Source: Anastrepha obliqua (lineage: Eukaryota > Arthropoda > Insecta > Diptera > Tephritidae). Taken from it: a stretch of DNA of 64,000 nucleotides. The notes beneath the pieces were generated by a model. The model had not been told where the DNA came from. It did not search any database and saw only the letters and a program-made list of their open reading frames with translations. The stretch spans positions 91,085,784 to 91,149,783 of the forward strand of contig NC_072893.1 of assembly GCF_027943255.1 (NCBI RefSeq). Reading direction: 5' to 3'. Position numbers and translations under genes: made by a program. Positions 44,186-55,865 of the stretch are shown one piece after another (position 1 is the stretch's first letter; the number at the start of each line of letters is the position of its first letter).

Positions 44186-45397
44186 TTACGCACTCCTAGC
44201 TGCACGCCGCTCATAATAACGTTGTAAGGCAGCCTCGAAAACTTCTCCCACAGTGCGCTTTTTCCATATCGCATTTTTATCCTTTTTAACTTTGGGCTTC
44301 TCATCAATACACTCACTGCTCTCAGGAACTATTGACGGAGCTATTTGAGGTTCATTCTTTGGATCTTCTACTTTATTTTCATCTGATGTTTCTTTCTTTA
44401 ACCCATCGATATTCAAAGATACTGAGCTGGCACCACCATCCGTCGCAACTTTGTTTACCTTCTCAGCAGATTTCGCATTTCTGCCTTTCTTTTCGTCGTC
44501 TTCATCATCCGTAGAAGAATCTATGCTGAAGTCGGAATCTGCATCGATATTATTTGGCAAGTGCACTTTTTTAGCTTCTGCGTCTGCCGCTGCCTCTTCT
44601 TCCTCAAGATCATTTGAAGAACGGCGTTTACGATAAGCGCGTTGCTGCGGCACCTTGCCTGATTTTATGGGTTTATATGCGACATCTTCTTCACCCACTG
44701 GTGAGGTAATAGCAGGAAAATTGGGTTTCTTCACCTCCTTTGCAGTACCAGTTTTTTGCTCAAACAAATGCCGATAGAAACCATCTAAGTCTTTTTGCTT
44801 CGTTACATCACCAATAGCTTCTAAGTACTCGTCACGCTCTTCCTGCTCCTGTAACTTACGCATTTCTTCCAATTTCTTGCGATAAGTAGCTGTTACAAAA
44901 CTTTCTTTGTCTTTGAATTGTTCGCCCTCTTGTTCACGCTCCTTTTGTACTTGCCTTTCCATACGTAATTCGTTTTCCAATTTACGACGCTCGGCGAATT
45001 CCATTAAACGTCCTATATACTTAGGTTTTTTCGGTGTCTTGCTTTTAACTTCTTCCTCCTGTTCTCGTTTAGTTTCCATTTCGTCGTACAGCTCGTCATA
45101 CTGGAAAACCGTGGGATCCTCTTTCAATGCCTTCTCCTGCATTGTGCGCGCAATTCGACGTTCCATTAAGCTGGGTCCTTGCACAGTACTGCTTCTTGGT
45201 TTAAACTGTGGCTTACTATCGTCATCCGAAGAACTTTCATCGAATATGGATGGCTTAGATATTGGCTGCGTTGCTGCTGGAAGAGCAACTTGCCTCTTTT
45301 GCTGCCCGGGAATGATGAGACCATATCTAAAAAATGTAGAAATCTATTAAAAACCAAAGAACCTAGTATTTGTTTACAAAACTCACTGTTTGGACAT
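44186..45397 (-). CDS. NSRP1: NSRP1-like nuclear speckle splicing regulator (two exons)
   Basis: NSRP1 (CCDC55) is a nuclear speckle protein that influences alternative splice-site choice. Exon 1 is only 11 nt (45397-45387, ATG TCC AAA CA then GTGAGT). The intron ends TTAG at 45327 and exon 2 (45326-44186) continues in phase, giving 383 residues that begin MSKQYGLIIPGQQKR. The family's hallmarks are collinear: the YGLI-x-P start, PSIFDESSSDDD, DPTVFQYDELYDEM, KPKYIGRLMEFAERRK, the charged coiled coil with FKDKESFVTATYRKKLEEM, and DVTKQKDLDGFYRHLFEQK. A low-complexity acidic and Lys-rich tail ends in EAALQRYYERRAARSA. The ATG internal to exon 2 at 45184 would lose the conserved N-terminus, so the spliced start is preferred. 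Confidence 0.93.
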
Positions 45398-46224
45398 ATT
45401 TTTTATTACAAATGCCAATAATAATAGGAATGTGTCTATACAAACAAATACGATATGTTCTCAATGCTCTCCTGCAGAAATCGACTTCTTTGAAAATTAG
45501 TGCGATTTGTACTATCGATTCAATAATGGGGTAGATTAGAATGACAGCGGTGAACTGCGGTCCCTGTTACTATAGTAGTGATTTAGTATAGCATTCCTGA
45601 TCACGATGCAAAGTAGCGGTTTCCGAAAACTCCTACTTTATTTTTGCAAATATATTCTATCATTCTTGGTCCCAGTGTAATCGTTGACAAAGGATAAACT
45701 ATCTGCGTATTCCTCCCATTCAGTACAAGTATTGGACTATTTTTAGGAAACAAGTATAAGTGATTTTGTGTTATTTTTCACTTTGTATCAGTTGGTGCTC
45801 AATATTTCATTAAACAATAATTTTAAATAAAAGTATCCATACTATAAAATGAGTGCATAACTAAGAAAAGACACATCACCTTTATAAAACACCCAAAAAT
45901 ATAAAAGTATTATCCTATCGATATTTATATATCAATTTTCATAGCAAATATTATCGATTTCTCATTACCCTCCCTTTGGATTTGAAGACTATTAATGATA
46001 GGATGCCAGACTCACACAATAAAATTACAAAACATATTCAGGGTATTCATAATGCGTACCATTTGTTCTATTGCTTTATTTTGGTTTCAGTGATAGAGAG
46101 GAGCAGAGGGAATTGATTGATAAAATGTGTTCGAGCTTCAATAAGCAAAAATTGTAAGAACGTCACAAGTTCTATTTGTAAGCAAAAATTGTAAGAACAT
46201 CACAAGTTCCATCATTCATTCATC
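45398..46224. promoter_or_regulatory. Upstream region of NSRP1 with DRE-like motifs
   Basis: It contains TATCGATA at 45916-45923 and partial TATCGAT at 45513-45519 and 45952-45958. This is the core of the fly DRE/BEAF element common at housekeeping promoters. Positions relative to a start site are unknown, so function is inferred. Confidence 0.35.
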
Positions 46225-46690
46225 ATAATTTGGTTGGTTGGTTGGTTAAAGTGGTGATTCTTCCAGAACCCAACTAGCGCTTCCGCACCATTTTGTTGCC
46301 ACATCCTCGTTACCAACTTGTTTAACGGTTATTTACAGCATGACTACATCCAGTCTGTGCGGTTTAAGAACCTTATTAGCGTGTTGTCTCGAACAGTGAT
46401 TGAGCTAGGGTTAACATTCTGTCCCTCCATTGAGGCAGGGCATTCACAGAGAGAAAATGGAAGATTGTTTCCTTTTTCTCCGGTTGTTTACAACTCTGAC
46501 AGTATGTATTGTAAGGGATACCCATTTTGGTTGCTTGTTCTCCGATAGACCAAAGCCAGTTATGACTACTGTTAGTCTCCAGGTGTCCCGTCGTTTCATG
46601 CTTATTAATATCGACGATTGGTTTATCATAACTAGCAATACAGACAATTTCACTGCCCAATTGATATAGAAGGCGAAAAAATGGCAAAAT
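46225..46690 (-). mobile_element. LINE C-terminal fragment with AACC-type tail
   Basis: The - strand reads HLETNSSHNWLWSIGEQATK and GIPYNTYCQSCKQPEKKETI, then FHFLSVNALPQWR. This is the C-x(2)-C...H C-terminal motif of jockey/I-group LINEs with the final Cys lost. It ends with a tail of AACC repeats (TTGGTTGGTTGGTTGG on the + strand at 46231-46247). Confidence 0.7.
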
Positions 46691-47486
46691 TTACATTTAT
46701 TATTATTTTTTTTTTTTAAGCGTGGTTGACACAAAATCTATGCGCCCAAATGTTATTTCATCATTTCGAATAACATCATTCCTGTTAACTTTTGTAGTAA
46801 ACTTATTTCACTTATATAATATTAAATTTTTTTTTTTACAATAGCACCACTTCCTTCAATTAATATTTCATAATTGCCCAGTATTTTTCGATGCGCCAAA
46901 GCTACCGTCAATTAGGTGGGTTTAACTCTTTCGGTACTACATCAACGTTATTACTTTGGCGAATGGATGAAAGTAATTTTTTTTAGACACATTAACATAA
47001 ATGGCTGATATCATTGCTGATGATGTCACAAACGCTCTGTTTTAAGACCACTGCTAAAACTGCCTGCCAGATCATTGCTCACGATTCATTCATTATCAGT
47101 AAGTAGCTTTCTCCTTACCTCTTGACAAATCGGCTCCCTTAGCAAGACTGTAAAATTTAGTAAAAGCGAAGGAAAAGTATAATATGTAGAAAAAAAAACA
47201 ATTCCTTTTTCAAAATGGTATGCTTATAGGCAATTATTCGCTGAGGGGCCTGTTTTGGTAAGTTCGGGACTAGTATGACATGAAGTACCACTTAAATCAG
47301 GATATCATAGAGCTTTTTTTTGGCAATGCGCGCGAAATGTGGTTTGACAATCCGAGCTCAACAAACTCGAGCTCAAATATAGGTTGCGAATGTAGTGACT
47401 AGCTAACGTTGCTATAAAAATACATAAGTTATCAAGATGAGTACATTTAGTAATTTTCTAAAACAAGAATGTGTCAATTAATGGCA
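46691..47486. other. Spacer, nothing recognised
   Basis: AT-rich with T and A homopolymers. The Helitron inserts at its right edge, after the A at 47486. Confidence 0.5.
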
Positions 47487-48883
47487 TCTATACTAATATT
47501 ATAAAGAGGAAAACTTTGTTTGTTTGTTTGTTTGGTTGTAATGAATAGGCTCAAAAACTACTGGACCGATTTTAAAAATTCTTTCACCATTCGAAAGCTA
47601 CATCATCCACGAGTAACATGGATTATATTTTATTTTGGAAATAGGGCTCGAGATATAGGTCAAAACGTGGACCCGGGTAACCTTCGGATGTGTATGTACA
47701 ATATGGGTATCAAATGAAAGCTGTTGGTGAATGCTTTAGTTCAGAGTATTTTTCATGCCGCTCCGTGACTAGGGTCTCGAGATAGAGACCAAAACGTGGA
47801 CCCTAGAATGTGTTTGTACAATATGGATATCAAATTGAAGCTGTTGGTGATTGCTTTAGTACAGAGTATTTTTCATGCCGCTCCGTGACTGGGGTCTCGA
47901 GATATAGGTCAAAACGTGGACCCTAGAATGTGTTTGTACAATATGGATATCAAATTGAAGCTGTTGGTGATTGCTTTAGTACAGAGTATTTTTCATGCCG
48001 CTCCGTGACTGGGGTCTCGAGATATAGGTCAAAACGTGGACACGGGTAACCTTTGGTTGTGTATGTACAATATGGGTATCAAATGAAAGTGCTTTAATAC
48101 GGGGTAAGTTTCATACCTATTGATGACTAGGGTCTCGAAATATATGCCAAAACGTGGACCCGCCGTGTCTTTGCACCGAATTAAACCAAACTTATGCACA
48201 TTGTTAAGTAAGTATTGAAAATGGGTTTCGTAAAGTTTGGTTGTAATTCGGAGCAGTGGCAACGGGTACAGCGTTCTTTTGAGCCAGCCATAATGTCGCT
48301 TACTTTTTTAACGCTTGGGGCGGAACTGAACTGTCAAATTGACAGTGTGAGTTACAATGTGTCAATATTTCTTTCTGATTTGGATGCCATAAGGAAAAAA
48401 CGTAAGTGCAACATGTAAAAATTGTTTGTGAATTTTTTTGGAGTGGATTTTGGAACAGTGAATAATTTCTTACGAAATTTGAGAATTTAATGTGAAATCC
48501 GAATGAAATTATGTGTTCGTGGGAAAAAAATTTTTTTTCGTTTTTTTTTTTTTGAAAAATATAAATGGATAATGGTTAAAAAAGCTCCAATGCTTAATAA
48601 AACATATAAATTGAAACGAAAAATTCATGGATGATCAGGAAAAAAGACGATTGTTTATTCATATGCGTTGATTTGAAATTTGAAAACAATCTTCTTTTTT
48701 CCTGATTTTCAATTTATATTTTATATTTACTCAAAAACAAATAGAAAAACAAAATATATTGTTTATGCCAAAGCGCTTGAATAAAGAATAAAGAAATAAA
48801 TAATATGAAAATCATATATTTTCTGTTCTAAACCATATCTATTCTATTTTAGTGTGCCCAGCGAAGGGGGCCGGGTTTGCTAG
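47487..48883 (+). mobile_element. Non-autonomous Helitron, both ends intact
   Basis: The 5' end is TCTATACTAATATTATAAAG, a standard animal Helitron start. The 3' end is GGGCCGGGTTTGCTAG, preceded by a small hairpin (GCCC-8-GGGC at about 48855-48870). Insertion is between A (47486) and T (48884) with no target duplication, the Helitron rule. No Rep or helicase is encoded in 1397 bp. It contains a 120-bp tandem array. Confidence 0.9.
47640..48090 (+). repeat. 120-bp tandem repeat inside the Helitron
   Basis: Units in register at 47721, 47841 and 47961 share GCTGTTGGTGA, GAGTATTTTTCATGCCGCTC, GGGTCTCGAGATATAGGTCA and AAAACGTGGACCC, with partial units on both sides. The second and third are nearly identical, so this expanded recently. 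Confidence 0.9.
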
Positions 48884-50021
48884 TCGTTAATAAAATGACC
48901 TGACAATCGTAAGGCTAAGATCAAAATAACGTTTGTATGTAATCGCGAACATCCAGCATGGATACGCCGATTAAGAAGAAGAGTAAGAAAAACATGGTAC
49001 AAAAATAAGCAATATTTTACGTAGTTTTTATAGAATTATTGGCATTATTAGAAATCCTGTAATGGGGTGCTTTAGTTTTGGTCAATACTGTATACGGTAT
49101 AAAAACTTTTACAATTACACCACAAGATGCAGCTACGTTATTTTTATTTTTAACTGTATAAATTGGGCTCCAAATCAACTTTCAGTTTTTTTGTGGAGAA
49201 CGGAAAGAAGGGGTATGTTAACAGAAAATGCCGATTTTGCAACAGCTTTCCAAAGTAAATGGTGTTCGCAGTTCATACATACATATTCTTGTTGGAACGC
49301 CATGCTTAGTTTTTGTACACGGTGATGTATTTCGAATCCATATTAAAAGGATCCTTAAATAATGTCTACATGGGATTTAATTCTTATTTTTTAGTTAATT
49401 TTAAATCAGAATTTTATCAATTTTATAACTTAAGAATTATAGCAAAACAAACGATGAAAACATGAGAGAACTTAAAAATAAGAACGCACATCGCCGCATT
49501 AACGAAGGATGAGATGGCCCGTGGTTATGGTCGCAGTGATTATGATTATATGCATATTAAAGTCACCTAAAGGGTTTTAAAACTTTAGCTCAAAATTTAC
49601 CGAAAAAATCCTGTTAACAGTTTAAAATTTGTATCATATCGTTCAAATAAATTGATAAAAAATATATTTAATAAAACAAGAAATAATTTTATATTTCTGC
49701 ACAATATTATAACCTCATTAATATTATTGTGGCATAATTGCAATAAGAGGTAAAATTAACCTAGCAATATTTATTTTGAACAAATTCATGGCCTTTTTAC
49801 ATTTTATGGTATCTGCACATTGAGACTAAAACAACTTACTCGTATATATGATATTAAAGAAACCGAAGTTTATCTTTTGAATTAAAACTTAAAACAATGC
49901 GTAGAAAATCATTTCTACTTTCATAGCAGGTTCCAATGTCGAACCGCATGAGGATCTCCGTTTTTACGTCAGCATAGACTGCATCTTGGTATTTACAATT
50001 ACATATGTACAAAAACTGTTT
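48884..50021. other. Spacer downstream of Noc4
   Basis: AT-rich. A + strand frame at 49062-49325 shows no family motif. The Noc4 3' untranslated region must lie in the right part. Confidence 0.45.
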
Positions 50022-52001
50022 TTAAAACAATTTCCAGTATTGATTCACTTTATCGTCATGCGCCAAATATAAAGATTGTGGCCGCTCAAAAGCCAAGGCA
50101 TATTGTTTACTCTTCTTGGTAATCTCTTGGTCGAAAATCTAAATAAAAATAATTGAAGTAGACATATTACATTTTGACAGGTCGAACAGTGGTTTATAAG
50201 TATTTTCATAGGACTTACATCATCCTCCTTTATTTCAAGTAGGGAGGACAAATCCCACTCAGTTGTGGGTAAGGGCTGTGAAATGAACCGAGCCGCAGTC
50301 GCAACAGCAGGAACAGCATGTTTCTGTAACGACACTACTTCCCATAAAGAACTATCCAACGCATTGGATTTTGTGGGATCCCGTTCCTCCATAATAAAAG
50401 GGTCGCGGGAAACTAAAAGTATAGATTGTATATGGAAATAATCAAACGTTTACCGGTTATAGCACCTAATGAATTTATGCAAGCGAATAAAATCGGCAAT
50501 TTTTTCTTACCTTCTATAGCGGCTTGTGCGCAAATCAGACGTTTTAAGCCGGAATGACGTAATATAAGATTACCAATAAAATGCAAAATAATTATAGCAT
50601 CTTGCGGTGGTGCGATTAAGCTAAGACGGGCCAAACGTTTAACAAATGCCGCTACCAAATTTTCAGGCAGATGTGTGGAGCTTAGGAAAATATCCGCCAA
50701 ATAAAACAGACGCGCTTTAAATTTTGTATGGAATATTTCAGGCTCAAACATAGAATACAACTTCTCGTATAAATTCGGATATGTAATATTATGCTTCTGT
50801 ATAAGGATGAAAATCCCTTGCAGTGCTAGTAAGCTGACTGGACCACCTAGAATAGTTTGAATTGATGTTTTGGCATTGTGTACTATTCGAAATTGTTTCA
50901 AAATTAAATTCCTTACCGCAATCAAGTGAATCCATAAGGAAGTCTGTCAGCAGTATGGGTTTTTCCAAATGGGGTAAGATACGTTCCAACAATATAATAA
51001 GCATTTGTCTATGCACGGGTTCCTGCATTCCATCTGTCCATTGCATTAGGGAAAGCCAAACTTTGTTAATACATTTTCGTGTTAATACATAATCAAAGCA
51101 ATCAAGCTGATCAGTGTGTTGTCCGGTAGTTTGCGTTAAGCATAATAACTTTCTTTCTTCTTGTACGTCTTTTGTCACAGGCACTGCATTTATAAGGTCC
51201 AAATAATTGCGCGCAAACACTTCATTAGCGAAGGCCGTACGTGAGGATAGTTGCTGCATCAATTTCCAGCTATAGAAAACCAAATCCAAATACTCCGAAT
51301 ACTCTTTGAAACGTTGTAACAGTGCGCTTTGTAATTTTGTTGATGAAACTAACTTCTGAAGAATACTACGCAAACGCTGTTTAGGAAATTTGCTGGGCTC
51401 ATCTAACTTTTCTAAAGGATATTTTCCTTCTGCTGCCAATAACTTCATACTTGACACTAAAGCTTGCGTGGCCTCTGCAGATTTTTCATTATCAAAGGAG
51501 CTAAGTATTAAATTCAGAGACTCTTCGTAACGTTGTCGTAACCATTCACGATATTTCGCTTCTGGGCTATCATCTATTGAAAGAATATTAAAAACACACG
51601 TTATTCAGACATTACATTTATTATCACCGCCTTACCTTTTGGCTTGAGTGGTGTATTCTGAATACACATTTCACGTCTCTTCAATAATTCCACAAAGACA
51701 ACTTCCAAGGTCAGTAACGCAGCTGTAATTGGTAGTTTTTCTTGAATGCAATGCTGTAAATATAACCAAATTTATATGTATGAATATATGCGCACTGCAG
51801 AACATTTATCGTATCCTAATAAAGCATTTTCTATTCAAATCATTTGCTTACCTGAAAATGCTCGATAATATCGACGAGATTATTTGCATGGCGGCGTGAA
51901 TTAAGAAAATCGTTGGCTTTTGCACGCAACTCCTTTGATATCTGGCTGCGTAGAGCACTGGCATTTGATAGCGTTGGGGCCGCACCAAGAGCCGTCGCCA
52001 T
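50022..52001 (-). CDS. NOC4L: Nucleolar complex protein 4 (NOC4L/Noc4), six exons
   Basis: Noc4 pairs with Nop14 in the nucleolus for maturation and export of the 40S ribosomal precursor. I reconstruct exons 52001-51852, 51753-51636, 51573-50917, 50846-50511, 50412-50219 and 50138-50022 on GT-AG sites; they total 1572 nt, closing at 523 residues. The start MATALGAAPTLSNASALRSQ is the first ATG. Exon 3 encodes the helical repeat part with VWLSLMQWTDGMQEPVHRQM. The junction of exons 3 and 4 yields SLDCGGPVSLLALQGIFILI, the CBF/Mak21-family block, followed by FKARLFYLADIFLSSTHLPE and IIILHFIGNLILRHSGLK. The end carries DPFIMEERDPTKSNALDSSL and ALAFERPQSLYLAHDDKV. Length and motif order fit NOC4L; the Drosophila counterpart is, from memory, CG2875. 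Confidence 0.93.
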
Positions 52002-52547
52002 GTTTAAATAACTGGTAATAGCTTCTCAAAAAGCTTGATTTTTTCACTTTAGACTTTATAAAACGTGTTTATTTAATTAAAAACTGTAATGACAATTCTT
52101 GCACAACAAAGTCACGACAAAAATATATGTAGAAGAATTATCGCACTTGATCAGCAAACGTGAAGGATAAAAATCGTGTTCGGTGCGCGGCACAACAATA
52201 AAATATTGACGAAATGTGCTGCCGGATTTTTTATATTTGTTTTTATGAGTTTTTTTGTAAATAATCGACTATAAGCTATTGATACAAAGAGCAATTATTA
52301 CATTTATTAGTAGTCATAAAAACAGTACTTATTTGCTATATTTACTATTTGATTGAATTACATCTTTTAACTAAGTTTTTCGGCGCCCTTCAATTTTCCA
52401 TCATGTGGCAACTATAGTTTTGTAATAGTGAATTGTGAGGATACACGTTTTATTAAAAAGGTTATCCATGTTAAAAAGTGTTCCATTGAAGTAGTACTTC
52501 TCTAAATTTAAGAAGTAAATAAGCCAAAAATACTTGTTTAAGTGAAA
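52002..52547. promoter_or_regulatory. Shared spacer of the head-to-head pair Noc4 / C1orf131-like
   Basis: Only 546 bp separates the two start codons, which point away from each other. No TATA box or known insulator motif stands out. A bidirectional promoter is inferred from geometry and from the related functions of the two products. Confidence 0.5.
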
Positions 52548-53084
52548 ATGAACTTAACTACGGACTTTAAACCAGTCCTAACACGTGCAGCGTTAGCATT
52601 ACAACGTAAGAATCAACCCAGTCATTTTCAGGCACTTGTTTTCGAAGATCCCACAAAGACTACACATACGAATAATTCACAGGAGGATCAAGAGAAGGGA
52701 CATGTTTCTAAAGTAAATAACTTTACTGATAAATCAAATGAGTTCGATATTAAGAAAGCTCGTCAAGAAGTCCTCCGGTTCGCAATAAACAATCAGCGTG
52801 ATATTAAAAACAAAAAAAAAATGGAAACGTTCCAACTCATTAAAATGGGGGCAAAAGCACCAAAAAAAGCATATAAGAACTATAAAGTGTTGCTGGACGA
52901 ACGGAAGCGTTTAAAGCAAATTCGTGAGGAGCGAAAAAAATTCCATCAGTTGGGCAAAAATCAGACAGGTGCTGCTTCCGTGAAATGCCGCAGTAAAACA
53001 AAGTTGGAGAAACAACAAAAGAAACGTGCTCCGGTGACAGCCATAGACCAAAATTATGGTGTTGTTAAGCCCAAATTTAAATAA
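52548..53084 (+). CDS. C1orf131-like DUF4602 protein (small-subunit processome)
   Basis: Human C1orf131 belongs to the small-subunit processome that assembles the 40S ribosome in the nucleolus. This 178-residue protein starts at the ATG at 52548 (MNLTTDFKPVLTRAALALQR). A frame-extending GTG two codons upstream is not needed. The second half carries the DUF4602 signature: ARQEVLRFAINNQRDIKN, then FQLIKMGAKAPKKAYKNYKV and LLDERKRLKQIREER, matching the family's R-hydrophobic-G...MLGAKPPKK-x(3)-NYKVLQE order. The tail is a Lys-rich basic segment (KTKLEKQQKKRAP) ending VVKPKFK. No intron. An AATAAA overlaps the stop region (about 53081) and others follow at about 53130 and 53150. It is divergent from Noc4. 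Confidence 0.88.
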   Translation: MNLTTDFKPVLTRAALALQRKNQPSHFQALVFEDPTKTTHTNNSQEDQEKGHVSKVNNFTDKSNEFDIKKARQEVLRFAINNQRDIKNKKKMETFQLIKMGAKAPKKAYKNYKVLLDERKRLKQIREERKKFHQLGKNQTGAASVKCRSKTKLEKQQKKRAPVTAIDQNYGVVKPKFK

Positions 53085-54435
53085 AACATGTTTTATAGGT
53101 TTTAAATAGAAAAATTTTAGATTGTAAGAATGATAAATAAATATAATATATAATAAAAGTAACAACCCAATCTTAGAAAATGTATCAAATACGTTATTTG
53201 ACCTATTAGTAAACTGCAGTTCTATACCGCTTAGGTTGGCACTTTCCCTTTGTGAGAACTTTAGTTAATAGATCAGAATCAGGAATGATAGATTACAAAA
53301 TTGTGACATCCGTGAGAGTATTTTTGGCTGTGACGTAAAAATTCAATAAACAGAGGTGGAACAGTTCTCCACAATCTTCAATCGTTCAGTAACATTATTA
53401 GCAGTTGGAGGAAATCCGTATGCGACGTTTACTGAGGTTGCAAAAAATTATGGCAGCAATACGCAGGGGATATTCTATATTACATTTTATAATATGTAAT
53501 AAGAGGACAAAACGTTTATGAACACACGCTTTTTTCTGTAAAATGTATCTATAATTAATATTTAACCAAAATTTTATGAGAATTATGATTACAGACTTGT
53601 GTTCCTTGCCGGCATCCATTTCATTTACTTTTTATTTTGATGTTTCTCCTTACATTCGTAATAATAATTATCGATAACACAGAAAACACAGGGTTGTGTG
53701 TCAATATGTATCGTTATTATCTGGGATTATTTTATAATCTCAGATTTTGGGAGAGGAATTTTGTATGGGAAACGCACTTTTTAATTACAGATTTTGAGTT
53801 AAGCGCGAAAAAGTTGATCATCTACTTATATGTGAACGTATTATTACTCACAAATGAGGTAAGCTGATCTCAAAAGAATTATGTTCTCCAGTAGCCCGTT
53901 TCTACAAGAAACCGGCAAAATTGTCGATTTTAATGATGATTCATCGATCTGCTCAAAATTGCTCGAGAAAATGTGTTTCTTCCTGTCATTGATCGAGAAT
54001 ACAAGGCGAATAGAGTACATTCTTGTCGAGAATGGTTAATTACAGGTTACAGGTATAATTGGTTCATAACAAACCTTTCACTGCTTTCGGCTGTTATGGT
54101 TAGCAAGTAATCTATATTTCATCTTCCGTTGGACTTCAGAATTTAACAGGAAGATATTCACCGGTCTTTGGGAAATCGTTTTTTGTAAGCTACTGTTATT
54201 AAGAAAATGGTCTATATGACTTATGTATATTAAAATACTCTTCAAATTAATCGATTGCGTGTAATTTCAAATTGAAATTGAGAACTATTTATCTCATCGA
54301 ATACACATCGAATACACCTCTGTATTGTTGCGCTAATTTATCAGCTGCGATTACGTGAACCGCAAAGGGAGCTAGTGGCTTTTTAACTAGTGAAAAATAT
54401 CTTCCGCAATTAGTAAATAATATTAACAAGTGAAA
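53085..54435. other. Spacer between C1orf131-like and NDUFV3-like genes
   Basis: No coding motif found. A DRE core TATCGATA lies at 53669-53676, about 760 bp upstream of the NDUFV3-like start; its relevance is unproven. Frames at 53398-53619 and 53637-53867 look like chance. Confidence 0.4.
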
Positions 54436-54738
54436 ATGTTCACCCGCTCTCGTTTTCTTTTTCGACTGTCACGCCGTAGCTATAACCAGGCAGCCCAAGA
54501 TATGGCAGGAGTGAAGCCTCCTTCTGGTCCGGGTGGTAGTACAAGTGTCAATACCAACGTGCCTGGCCTGAGCAGCAACATTGTAAAGCCCACTTCTGAG
54601 CCCCTTGGTCCCGGGGCTTCTACCAGCGGCAAATACAAAGTGCCTGAATACTATTCTTTCAACCGTTTTAGTTATGCCGAAGCTGAAGTAGAAATAGCCA
54701 AATATCGTCTACCTCAACCTTCAGCACACAAAAAGTAA
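54436..54738 (+). CDS. NDUFV3: NDUFV3-like mitochondrial complex I subunit
   Basis: NDUFV3 (the 9-10 kDa subunit) sits on the flavoprotein arm of respiratory complex I beside the NADH-oxidising NDUFV1/NDUFV2 pair. The 100-residue product starts MFTRSRFLFRLSRRSYNQAA, an Arg-rich, acid-free amphipathic leader typical of a mitochondrial import signal. A Gly/Pro/Ser-rich linker follows (KPPSGPGGSTSVNT...), then the conserved C-terminus KVPEYYSFNRFSYAEAEVEI and AKYRLPQPSAHKK. The Y-x-hydrophobic-PEY...L/I-x-K-[FY]-R-[ML]-PQPS pattern is the family mark. Single exon. AATAAA at 54798-54803. It converges on Rpn12 with 148 bp between the stop codons. Confidence 0.82.
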   Translation: MFTRSRFLFRLSRRSYNQAAQDMAGVKPPSGPGGSTSVNTNVPGLSSNIVKPTSEPLGPGASTSGKYKVPEYYSFNRFSYAEAEVEIAKYRLPQPSAHKK

Positions 54739-54886
54739 TCGCGAGAACTTAAAGGAAACAAGATGAGTGTGTAAAAGGTTTATGGAAATGTTACGAAAAT
54801 AAAAATTCAGTTCTCTTATTTAAAATTAAATTATGTTTATTAGTTGAATACAAACTTTTTTATATGTAATTGTGTGAAATTAATAT
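54739..54886. terminator. Convergent 3' ends with facing polyadenylation signals
   Basis: AATAAA on the + strand at 54798-54803 serves the NDUFV3-like gene. TTTATT at 54836-54841 reads AATAAA on the - strand and serves Rpn12. The signals are 32 bp apart and face each other, so the two transcripts' 3' ends probably overlap or nearly meet. Confidence 0.65.
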
Positions 54887-55865
54887 TTAAACAATCATTT
54901 CTAGTTCACGGGCATAGAAAATTGCTTGTTCTGCTAACTCCACAGAAGGTAACGTCTCTTTTGGCTTGGCAACTTTTTCTACAAAATTGTAAACACCATC
55001 TGGGCCCAAGTTCCAGTTGCGTTTTTGGCCAAAAGCTTTTACTTCTTCAACTGAGTCGAGGTTTAACCGTTTAGCTGCTTCTTTAGCGGATATCTTCTCG
55101 TAGGATTTTTCAATGCAAGCACCTATTTCATCACGAACAGTATTAAGCAGGATATCCATAAAATGGTTGTATATTTCGGAAGGTGCTGAACTCTGCAAAT
55201 GTAAAAGTTAAGTTTTTCTTAGTATTATTTCAAATTTGCAACTACCTTTGCTTGGAAAATTTTGTTGTAGCGTCCCTCCATTATATATTGCTCCAAAGCG
55301 AGAATCGGACGAATATATTTGTTATTTTGAATGGTGTCGGCCGACAAAAGCTCTAATTCTGTGTGAAATTCTGAAACACGGTTCACGGAGAGCAAGTAGA
55401 GAAGGTTTATGCCTAGTAATTTGTACATATTGTCGGACTCGCCAATTTTTTGCCTGAAACATATGTTCACTAAGGATTATTGAGATTTGAGCTTTTTTCA
55501 CATACCTGTAATCGTAGTAATAACACTTTAATTGAGACATATATCGTTCATATGCAGGTATATCCTTATTTGCGACGCTGTACTCTACAGCAATTTCAAG
55601 AACATCGCGAGCTAGTACCATTTCATTTTTCGACGTTTTAATATCACCAGTTGGCAAAAACGCCAGTTTAGTTAGGGCAATCTAAACAATTAACAGAAGT
55701 GAAGTTGAATATGCAGACAACAGATTGGGAGGTTATATTGCAATAGAGAATACGCACCTTTAGATTATCTAGCAATTGTCCGCACTTCTTAAGGTTTTGT
55801 GGCCTCTTAGACCACTCGCTTTTTAATTCTTTATACAAATTTTCAACTCCACCCAAATTTGCCAT
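54887..55865 (-). CDS. Rpn12: 26S proteasome regulatory subunit Rpn12 (PSMD8), four exons
   Basis: Rpn12 is a PCI-domain subunit of the proteasome lid, added last and needed for lid-base joining. The exons are 55865-55758 (108 nt), 55681-55506 (176), 55453-55246 (208) and 55192-54887 (306). All are on GT-AG sites and close exactly to 265 residues, the usual length. The protein reads MANLGGVENLYKELKSEWSK, NEMVLARDVLEIAVEYSVAN, RYMSQLKCYYYDYR, MYKLLGINLLYLLSVNRVSE, FHTELELLSADTIQNNKYIR and LEQYIMEGRYNKIFQAK. It then has the PCI part FMDILLNTVRDEIGACIEKS, YEKISAKEAAKRLNL and the C-terminal FYARELEMIV. All hallmark segments are present with no damage. Confidence 0.97.

Noticed and set aside
44907..45350. 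147-codon + strand frame
   Set aside because: Antisense shadow of the NSRP1-like gene; Ser/Cys-rich complement of Glu/Lys codons.
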